Source: Lumbricus terrestris (Eukaryota; Annelida; Clitellata; Crassiclitellata; Lumbricidae). From it: a stretch of DNA of 64,000 bases. Position numbers and translations under genes: made by a program. Positions 56,368 through 64,000 of the stretch are shown here, piece after piece. The DNA lies in NCBI GenBank assembly GCA_949752735.1, contig OX457041.1, forward strand, positions 22,759,617-22,823,616, in the 5' to 3' direction. The first letter of the stretch is position 1; every line of letters starts with the position of its first letter. The notes under the pieces were generated by a model. It was not told the DNA's origin, made no database searches, and saw only the letters and a program-made list of their open reading frames with translations.

Positions 56368-56899
56368 CATCTAACCCTTCCTAGAGTTGATTCTTTTGCC
56401 AGAAACAGTTTTATTATGCGAATGTTATATGACTTTGCATAAATGTTTTATATTATTTATTTCCTCTGTAAACTACTTTGCGTTTACTGGTGGTATAATA
56501 AAGAATATTCTTACTTACTTACTTACTTAGAAAGTTTGACGTATCTGTGGACATGTATGAAACGGATTTTCAATTGTTTTTGTGAACGGTATAGAAACTC
56601 GTGAAAAAATACTAGTATCAGTTAGCATCCTCATCAACAGATGTCGCACAATAAAAAATATATTTCTGATATTTAAATATGATGATTTAAATTACAATTG
56701 GAGCAGAGTTTGACTTTGTAAATGCAATTTATCATCTAGTTTCCATTATGAGTGCAATAAACGGGACGTATTTCTTATGTATAAAAGATATACTTGTTAT
56801 GTTTAACGCAATCTTGTGATAACGCTCAATAAGGACTTTCAAGTCTGTTGTTTAATGGTCCATGCTTGTGCGATAGTGACGTATGCAAATGTTGTGTAG

Positions 56900-59800
56900 A
56901 TGCATATGGCCGTGCTGTTGTCTCAGCTGATGATGGGAGTTCAGCTGTGGTTCGCTGTTTTGCTGCCATTTCTTGCCTATGGACAGACGATCGTGGACAG
57001 TTTCCGCGGCGATATTCGGTTATGCGAGACCTCGTGCGAAAAGTCGTTTCCTGGGTCTGGAGAGTCTGAGGTTAGCAACGGAAAACAATTTTACAATTTT
57101 GTTTTTCATTTTCAGTTAGATGAACGAGACAAGACAGAGCATCCTGAAATTTTAAATTTAATATTCAGTCTGTTCTAAGACTTAAGACGTAAGCCCTTAA
57201 TATGGGTACAGCTTACTAGTTTGACCAGGCTCCAAATGTCACCAAATTTTACCTGGTCATACCTGGCACCGAATGCACGCAAACGCACCTATTCCCGATC
57301 TTGGGAACCGCCCCTGGATTTTTTTATGAATTTTTTAAAATCCCATGCTATATTGCCGAAAACACTTGTTTACTTATACAGGAAGTCACCTTTGCGCATG
57401 CGCCGTTACGCGGGAGATAGCCCTCAAAATTTGTAGCGCAATGAGAAAAAATTAATACAATACAATTAATACAATACAATTAGACATTTATACCGCATTT
57501 TAATCAAACAAAGTCTTGCACAAGAGCGCGTTTCACTACAGATCTAGTCATAATGTAATGAAAATAAAAATACTAGTCCTAAAAAGTTAATTAAATAGAA
57601 TATATACCTGATTTTGTTGGATGAATCATGAGACGAAATAATTGAAAATTCAACTGAAACAGCTCCACTCATCATTAATAGCTTTTGCGTAACGTTGTGT
57701 TTTTAATTTTGCGTAAGCGGAAACGAAATATTGGAGTAGATATACCAAGAGATGTCATTTAGTATTAGTTTTAGTCAATTTAATATAATCGTTATAAAAT
57801 GTTCATTATGGAATTATAACTATGAATTATTGTTCATTATGTTCATTTTGGAAGGAAACACTGAAAACAATTTAAATCTTTCGAGTGAACTTATCGACAT
57901 AACTAGCGTATCGGGATCGAGTAACAACCCTAACCCTAATACTAACCCTAAACGACCCTCACGATGCCTAACCTGAGCCCTAAACGACCCTCACGACGCC
58001 TAACGACGCCTAACCTGAACCCTAAACGACGCTCACGAGGCCTAACCTGAGCCCTAAACGACCCTCACGACGCCTAACCTGAGCCCTAAACGACCCTCAC
58101 GACGCCTAACCTGAGCCCTAAACGACGCTCACGAGGCCTAACCTGAGCCCTAACCGACCCTCACGACGCCTAACCTGATCCCTAACCGCCCCTCACGATG
58201 CCTAACCTGAGCCCTAAACGACTCACTGCCTAACCTGAGCCCTAAACGACCCTCACGACGCCTAACCTGAGCCCTAAACGACTCACCGCCTAACCTGAGC
58301 CCTAAACTACCCTCACGACGCCTAACCTGAGCCCTAAACGACTCACCGCTTAACCTGAGCCCTAAACGACCCTCACGACGCCTACAGTTAGACACAAGAC
58401 TGAATATTTTAAAATAAACGATTTTCATTAATTTGTACATAGAGTTGCATCGTTAGCACAATGCGTAATCTATGGTATGCGAGTGTCGACCAATCATAAC
58501 ACGACAGGCAACCGGAAAAGAAAACCGAAAAGACCAATAGCGGGTCGTCAAACAAGAAGGTAAAAATATTTAAAATATTACGCAAAATTAAAAACACAAC
58601 GTTACGCAAAAGCTATTAATAGGAACCCCCGATTGTGCAGTTTCGCCCAAAACTACACTATTGAGGTCTGAGTGACGACACTAACCCTAACCGACCCTTA
58701 CGACGCCTAACCTGAATCCTAACCGACCATCATGCGTAGGCCTAATTGCCTAGCAGGCCAAGCTCCGACCTATCTTATGGAACTCTGTGTACCTGTGCTA
58801 TCCATTCCAGGCCGTAGATTCCTTCGCTCTGCTACGCATGGTGACCTGGTTGTCCCTATGCCTCGATCTTCCACAGTGCTGCCCAGAAGTTTTGCTGTGG
58901 TCTTTCTGGAATAAGTTACCTATTAGTCTCCGTAATGAACTTCTTTGTCTTTCTTTGCCCCTTTTCCGCATGCGTTTGAAAACCATTCTCTTTGATTGTG
59001 GTTTGGTGTCAGGTCGGGAGCGCCTCTGAGAAGTTTTCTTGAAGGGGCGCTATATAAATGTACGATTACAATTACAATTACAATCACGACACCTAACCTG
59101 ATCCTAACCGATACTCATGACCAATAAGGTAATAGAGAACTCATGACGCCTTAACTGAGCCTAACCGACCTTCACAATGCCAGACCTGACCCTAAGCGAT
59201 ACGTCGGTCCCCGATACTATAGTTATGCCGTCCTTAGAAGTGATGAGTTATTGCTAATGATTGTTTGTTCTGTTCTGTTCAAAAAGCGTTTGATGTTCAG
59301 CTTCTGCCGGCGCGGATGTCGGCTTTTAAATCTGATCGATATTTTGGATGATTTCAACGATCTGAATGACACAAAGAACGCTTGCTTCAAGTGTAAGTTG
59401 CTTTTGTTTATTTCGTTAGAGTGACTCTCGACATCCGTCTTTCTGTATACATCTATCATTCAGTCCTTCTTCCGCCAAACTCTAGAATTATTTGATATCC
59501 AAATGGCGGCTGACAGTAGCCTAATATACATCGTGACAGCAGGCATTGTTGGACCAGACTCCTTCGAAATATTGTATTGAATTTATATTCTTGGGCGGAG
59601 TTTGATTTCCGTTCTTGGAGAGGCTAACTTACGAGTCTGCGCCTTCTTTTATGGGGGGGGGGGGGGCTAAGCCTGGGAAAAGATACCGTTTACACACACG
59701 GTAAAAAAACTGAATCTGGGTCTTCTTGGGGGGCTTAACCCCCCTAGCCCCTGATAAACTCCGCCCATGTTTATATTTATACATTTATATAGCGCCTCTC

Positions 59801-62800
59801 ACAGAATGACTTTTCAGGGGCGCTCTACATGAATGTAACAATAAACAACTTTCTCTCAAATGATGTTAAATGCAGCTCTATTGATTTTGTATTGATGTTG
59901 GCTTTCTTGGTATGATGATTTGTCGTTTTTAGATTTTGAAGAGTGCATCAGCTGGAGTAGAGTTGATTATATAAATTGACGATCTGTCTCTTACGATACG
60001 GATGACAACAATAAAACAATGATATTTATCAGTCCAAAAATCTATATGTAATGTTATGTAATATAACATCATGTAAATCATTTCTCACAGCACAGCTATT
60101 CAGAAGTGCTCTTAGCGTGACAGGCCCTTGAGAAGATAAAGACCTGTCTTCAAGCAGAGAAAAGATGCAGGTGAATTCCTAGCCACAATCCTGCTACGAA
60201 TTCTAGAGGGAAGGTCATTCAGAAAAGAAAAGTCTTATGCTGTGTTCTTGACCGAGGTACAGAATTTAATAGACCAAGGCAGTCAGCAGAACAGAGAGGG
60301 CATGAAGACCTTGCAGAAAGGTACTTGCACATCAAGTCACAGAGGTATTTAGGCACTAAGCCCTGCGGCTACTTAGTAACTAGAAGCAAGGCCTTGTATC
60401 TGAGTCGTGCCAAGATCGGGAGCCAGTGAAAGTCATGAGTCATGTACATGTATGTGGAGATGTGCAAGTATCAAGGAAGTCGTGCGATAAGTGTAGCAGC
60501 AGAATTTAGGTAAGATTGCACAGATGACAAGCGAACCTTAAGAAGCCCAATTAGTATGGAGTTACAATAGTCAATTTGTGAGGAGATAAAGGCATGTACT
60601 ATGGTCGTAATCACCTTGGAGGACACCGATCTCATTATTGCCCTAAGTCGTTTCAGTTGGTAGTAAAAGGAGCGGGTCATAAGAGATATATGAACATTAT
60701 GTAAATTTTAAATCACTGTCAAGTGTGACACCCAGGCCACAAACACTGGAGGAAAAGGCAAAGTCAGGGAATAATAAGACCACTGACCAGCAAGTGGAGT
60801 TTAAGATTTTGTGACTGTTGTTTGGCTCCAAACCCGATCAATTGAGTATTGGAAGGATTAAGGCTAAGTCTGTGATGGAGGTCTTGCAATAGGGACCTCA
60901 TCATTTCCACCAGAGAGTTCTGCTCAGAACATGAGCCATGCACAAGAGCATGGACATCATCAGCATAGAGATGACTCTTGGTCTGATGCTTAGAGAGGAC
61001 AGATAGCGATACAGAGAATATATGTTAAAGGGAGGACCTAAGACCGATCCCCTGCAGTACACCTAAATCAACCCTGACCAAGGGTGTTCTAGTGTCCTAT
61101 ATATTTGTATTTTGGAGCAAACCAGAATTTGATCCATGACATAAGGATTTTTTAAACATGCTATGACCCTAACTTATAAAATATTATTAAACAGTTTCTT
61201 AGGTGTTTCTCGTGTTTGTTTCAAGGTTAGATTGTTGTCGACGTATTCTTTTCTGTTTAGCTTGCCACGATTCTTACTCAGATGATACTAATGTCAAAGC
61301 ATGTCTGTTTGGGTGCGAGAGCCAGTTGCCAACAGCAGAACACCGAAAGCAACAGGTAATGAACAAACAGACAGAAAAAACGCACATAAATAGACAGACA
61401 GACAGACAGGGACAGACAAAGAGTGGATAGAGCAGAATATATGTCCACTGTTGACCAGTACCATCGATATTGAGTTTTCAACTATTTGGATCATCAAATA
61501 ACATCACTTTCATAAAAACTGTGCCCAGGTACTGAAGATCACAGTCTATCACTATCTTTATTAATTGCACTGAAGTGCCTTTCTATCTGTCAATCATTCA
61601 TTGTATCATTCATTTTGTGAGTCAGAGTGAATCAGCCAGCCAGCCAATCCTTCCAGTCTCAACCTGTTGCATTCATTTCTACTTTCAAGGAGATGTTATT
61701 AAATCTGAAGGTGAATTGCTGTTTCATAGATGAAGGACTACTACCACAGCCAGAATCTGCAGAACCTGTCTCCAACGCTGTACGTAAACAAGCTCTACGG
61801 CAACATGAACGAGAAAGCTGGTGACAAAATGAGTCGATCTTATTATTCCCAGGCGGCCAACGGTGGACTGGTTGTCGTGGCAGCCAAGTCGTCTGTCGTT
61901 GCAGAAACCAACGGGAACCCGTTTGGAGGTAAGAAATTCACAGAAATTTATGTGTTCAGTTGTATATGGTATTCATTCATTCATTCATTCAAGAATTTAT
62001 ATAGCGCTTCTTCAAGGGGACTACTCAGAAGCGCTCCCGACTCTAGCATGGCAAAAAAGGACAGTTTTGAGTTTAATAAAAAATGTTTCAGTAATAACCC
62101 CAGCAAGTAGATGTAGCTCCTGTGGGAACCCATTCCAGACAACTGGGCCGACCATGTATGTATGTATTTAGAATCTGGAATTGGCACACTTTGCACTCCA
62201 CCTTGTGCCTAGAGGTCACACCACTATGTTTCTTTCTCACTTAAAGACTGTGTTATTTAACTGTTATGGAACTGGGAGCACTTCTGAGTAGGTTACCTTT
62301 AAAGTGTGCTATATATAAAGGTAAATAATAATAATAATTTGGACATTTATGTAGCGCCTTACAATAACCTCATAAAGGCGCTTAACGTAGCCAACAGTTC
62401 TAAACAAGTGCAACTTAAGTGACTTTGAGAATATTTCATGAGATACATGCAGTGTGGTATTGCGAATTGTTAATGCAAGACTGTTCCGGTATGAAGGTGA
62501 AAATACACGAGAAGGCATGCGTTCCCACATTGATGCACGAGAGCGAGGGACTTTCAAATCACGACAAGTCGCAGAGCGAAGGGATCGACAGTCTGTCGAT
62601 GATGATGTTTCATTTGTTCATTCATTCATGCATTCGTTCGTTCGTTCATTCGTTCATTCATTCAATCATTCATTCGTTCTTTTGTTCGGAGGACTTATAT
62701 AGCACCCATTGAAGGGTTCCAGGACAATATGCCCTGACAGTAATCCTGGGACACTGCCAACCACCCAGAGAGCCAGATTAAAATCGTGGATTTAATGCAC

Positions 62801-63926
62801 TGGGAAACAGGAAGCCAGTGAAGCGCTTATGTGATGCAATATGTGATCAGTATTTAAAAACCAACAATGTGCCTATCATCTCCACAGAGCATGCACTCAA
62901 GCCAGGGCCGTGTTTAGCATATGTCGCCATTCGAACGACACTAGGCCTATGCCCCTGTGGTAACACTTTGCACCGACACTCGAAGAACCTTAAACACGGC
63001 CCTGACTCAAGCTGCACCATGCACCCGAGGTGCGGTCAAACGTAGAATGGCATTGCAATAGTCGATTCTATAGCAGACAAATGCACGAACAACGGCAGTC
63101 AATAAGAAATGACCCGCAATTGCCACAGCCGAAAAAGGCAAGTTATTTAGAAAAGGTAAGTTCCTGATCGAGAACAGCTCCAAGATGGCAAACAGATTTC
63201 TAGAAGACAGAGTAAGAGAAGTCAGTGGACATGTCCTGAGGATCTGTTTTTTTTTGTTCAATTACTGGCCATTACACAACCATATAAGATTGTGTTTTTT
63301 TAGAGCATTGAGCTGCAGGCAATTAGATGATATATATATCCAATTGCCAAGTGCCTGTATAGCGTTCTGCATTGTGTCTGCTGCAGTAAGACCATTGGAT
63401 GCTAGACAATGCGGATAGGCATGAGTGTCATTAGCGTAGAGCTGACTCACAGCATCACAGGCAGCCAAGACAGTTCAATATGAGCAGTGTATGAAATACG
63501 TACAGCAATTGGCCGAGAACAGAGCTCAGTGGAAAACCAAAAGGACTGGAAACTGAATGAGACCAAGTGGATCCAAAGACCGTGGAAGGACATATATAAT
63601 TACGAAAGGAGTGAAGCTCACCAGGGTTACAGAATGTCAAACGACGCTAAGAGTTTTTTGCCTTGTTATCTTTATTTGCAGGTGGTTCATATAATTTCAT
63701 GGAGACGAGAGGTGTCGCCCTTGAAGCCGTTGACGTGCCGTCATTGGATGCCAACGGGAAAGTGGTGCACGAGAATCGACTTGACTCTCAACTCGTCTGG
63801 CGGACGTGCATCATTGTGAAGGCTGGAACACCGCGCCTGCTCATCGCCTGTCTCATTGTTCTGCTGCTGGTGCTGTCTGTCTGGATTTGGGCCAGTTCAA
63901 ATGCAGAGCCCGAGAAAGGTCATCAG
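56900..63926 (+). CDS. TMEM59: TMEM59-like type I membrane protein, 3' end outside the window
   Basis: Five exons joined by eye: 56900-57070, 59287-59392, 61261-61355, 61730-61928, 63682-63926 (donor CAG|GTAGCG), all in phase. Seen in order: signal peptide (VQLWFAVLLPFLAYGQ), CETSCEKSF, FCRRGCRLLNLIDILDDF, CHDSYSD..VKACLFGCESQLP, a Lys/Ser-rich region, and a transmembrane helix (LLIACLIVLLLVLSVWIWA) near the right edge. TMEM59 has the same cysteine spacing (CQRGCR, CE.AC...Y, ACH.GCQ.QLPFAE). Known TMEM59 sits in Golgi and endosomes and promotes LC3 labelling through a cytoplasmic ATG16L1-binding motif. That tail lies beyond this window and cannot be checked. Start could be 56900 or 56906. 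The introns hold the minisatellite, several LINE remnants and two MITEs. Confidence 0.82.
57674..58620. mobile_element. Palindromic element with 43-bp inverted termini around a minisatellite
   Basis: 57674-57716 and 58578-58620 are an exact 43-bp inverted repeat (ATTAATAGCTTTTGCGTAAC...). Each end has TTAA just inside the outermost base, so a TTAA target duplication (piggyBac/Kolobok-like) with TAGCTTTTGCG termini is possible. The interior is mostly the 32-bp repeat. Lies in the first TMEM59-like intron. Confidence 0.85.
57925..58385. repeat. Minisatellite, 32-bp unit, telomere-like (CCTAACCTGAGCCCTAAACG...)
   Basis: About 14 units of CCTAACCTGAGCCCTAAACG plus ACCCTCACGACG. Some are shortened to 28 bp (GACTCACCG). 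The unit contains CCCTAA words but is not a telomere hexamer array. The same unit is in the core of the palindrome at 10496-10782. Confidence 0.93.
58676..59205. repeat. Diverged outer copies of the 32-bp repeat, split by a LINE
   Basis: 58676-58735 (CTAACCCTAACCGACCCTTACGACGCCTAA) and 59086-59205 (CACGACACCTAACCTGATCC and so on) are decayed units on either side of a LINE 3' fragment. Confidence 0.8.
58739..59085 (+). pseudogene. LINE 3' end (polymerase C-terminus and tail)
   Basis: Reads AGQAPTYLMELCVPVL, GRRFLRSATHGDLVVPMPRS and, after a frameshift, FWNKLPISLRNEL and RMRLKTILFDCGL. Tail GTCGGGAGCGCCTCTGAGAA, CTTGAAGGGGCGCTATATAA and (TTACAA)n. The same LINE family as 35287-35860. Confidence 0.88.
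59590..59769. mobile_element. hAT-type MITE with target duplication TTTATATT
   Basis: Ends CTTGGGCGGAGTTT and AAACTCCGCCCATG. Identical octamer TTTATATT at 59582-59589 and 59770-59777. Same family as 34604-34751, opposite orientation. It lies about 200 bp after TMEM59-like exon 2. Confidence 0.92.
59778..61100 (-). pseudogene. Decayed LINE copy or copies in a TMEM59-like intron
   Basis: 59778-59850 is a LINE-type tail (minus strand GAGCGCCCCTGAAAAGTC and AGAGGCGCTATATAAATG). 60471-60680 reads FYYQLKRLRAIMRSVSSKVI and IVHAFISSQIDYCNSILIGL, the polymerase thumb. Near 60960-61050 lie decayed YADD and GVPQGS boxes. Many frameshifts. It may be two insertions. Confidence 0.75.
61980..62165 (-). 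mobile_element. LINE 3' end with (GAAT)n tail
   Basis: Minus strand: a decayed polymerase C-terminus (WNGFPQEL, KLKTVLFCHARVGSASE), then GTCGGGAGCGCTTCTGAGTA, CCCTTGAAGAAGCGCTATAT and GAATGAATGAATGAATG. Starts about 50 bp after the donor of TMEM59-like exon 4. Confidence 0.75.
62166..62340 (+). mobile_element. LINE 3' end with (TAA)n tail
   Basis: CTTAAAGACTGTGTTATTTA (cf. LKTVLFN), GGAACTGGGAGCACTTCTGAGTA, TTTAAAGTGTGCTATATATAAAGG, then AATAATAATAAT. Head-to-head with the previous copy. Confidence 0.65.
62690..63645 (-). pseudogene. LINE reverse transcriptase remnant in the TMEM59-like intron 4
   Basis: From right to left on the minus strand: FGFPLSSVLGQLLYVFHT (GVPQGSVLGPLLY box), QLYANDTHAY (YADD box), NCLQLNALKKHNLIW (LN..KT), VVRAFVCYRIDYCNAIL, then HWLPVSQ near 62800 and a tail (GAACCCTTCAATGGGTGCTATATAAG) at about 62690-62720. 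A (TTCA)n array precedes it at 62613-62680. It carries a MITE. Confidence 0.78.
62903..63004. mobile_element. 102-bp hAT MITE with target duplication ACTCAAGC
   Basis: Exact 14-bp inverted termini CAGGGCCGTGTTTA / TAAACACGGCCCTG. Identical octamer ACTCAAGC at 62895-62902 and 63005-63012. It is the smallest element here and splits the LINE remnant. Confidence 0.95.
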
Positions 63927-64000
63927 GTAGCGGGATTTTCGTCTTCGATAGAAATCCTCTTGTTGTTTATGTGTTATGATTGTATATGCTTATTTTATAT

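Noticed and set aside
57925..58385. Interstitial telomere array
   Set aside because: CCCTAA words are present, but the repeating unit is 32 bp with GAGC and CACGACG parts; it is a minisatellite.
58150..58440. Minus-strand ORF with repeating GLRLGGESFRAQVRRREGR
   Set aside because: Translation of the 32-bp minisatellite; no start context or other support.

Overview
This is animal (metazoan) nuclear DNA. Genes are split by GT-AG introns, one of the genes is a homeobox gene, and transposon debris and microsatellites fill most of the rest. The gene content (an NK3-class homeobox gene, BORCS8-like and TMEM59-like genes, tandem KH-like/macrodomain genes) and the AT-rich repeat landscape fit an invertebrate deuterostome, perhaps an echinoderm. 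That placement is inference; no sequence here fixes the species.

Layout. (1) 1-28 kb holds three tandem, same-strand paralogues (4964-6888, 11014-15097, 21957-27479). Each encodes an N-terminal KH-like module, a variable low-complexity middle and one C-terminal macrodomain. They look like the non-catalytic half of PARP9/14/15-type proteins; no PARP catalytic or WWE domain is visible. All three share a phase-1 intron at the same place in the macrodomain. (2) 28.8-33.1 kb on the minus strand is an eight-exon gene whose central part matches BORCS8, a subunit of the BORC lysosome-positioning complex. I rebuilt the exons by eye with consistent splice phases. (3) 40.4-42.5 kb is a two-exon NK3/bagpipe homeobox gene with an N-terminal TN/eh1 repression motif and a complete homeodomain. 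(4) 42.6-54 kb is gene-poor: long TA, CA, TC, AGG and TCCA arrays plus a nested transposon block with an apparently recent Ty1/copia element (198-bp LTRs with no differences seen). (5) 56.9 kb to the right edge is a TMEM59-like gene with signal peptide, cysteine motifs and transmembrane helix, running out of the window.

The transposons are unusually legible. At least fifteen hAT-type elements have readable ends, inverted termini and 8-bp target duplications (exact or nearly so). Many of the short ones have different termini but share an internal core related to TGATGACCTTTTTTAGTC. A tRNA-derived SINE family shares its 3' tail with the local L2/CR1-like LINEs, which suggests a LINE/SINE partnership. 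A 32-bp telomere-like minisatellite occurs as the core of two palindromic elements 47 kb apart.

The most interesting biology is the macrodomain gene cluster. The ligand-binding loops of the macrodomain are eroded to different extents in the three copies while gene structure is kept, as in a fast-evolving, possibly immune-related family. All functional statements rest on reading motifs by eye; no database search was run.
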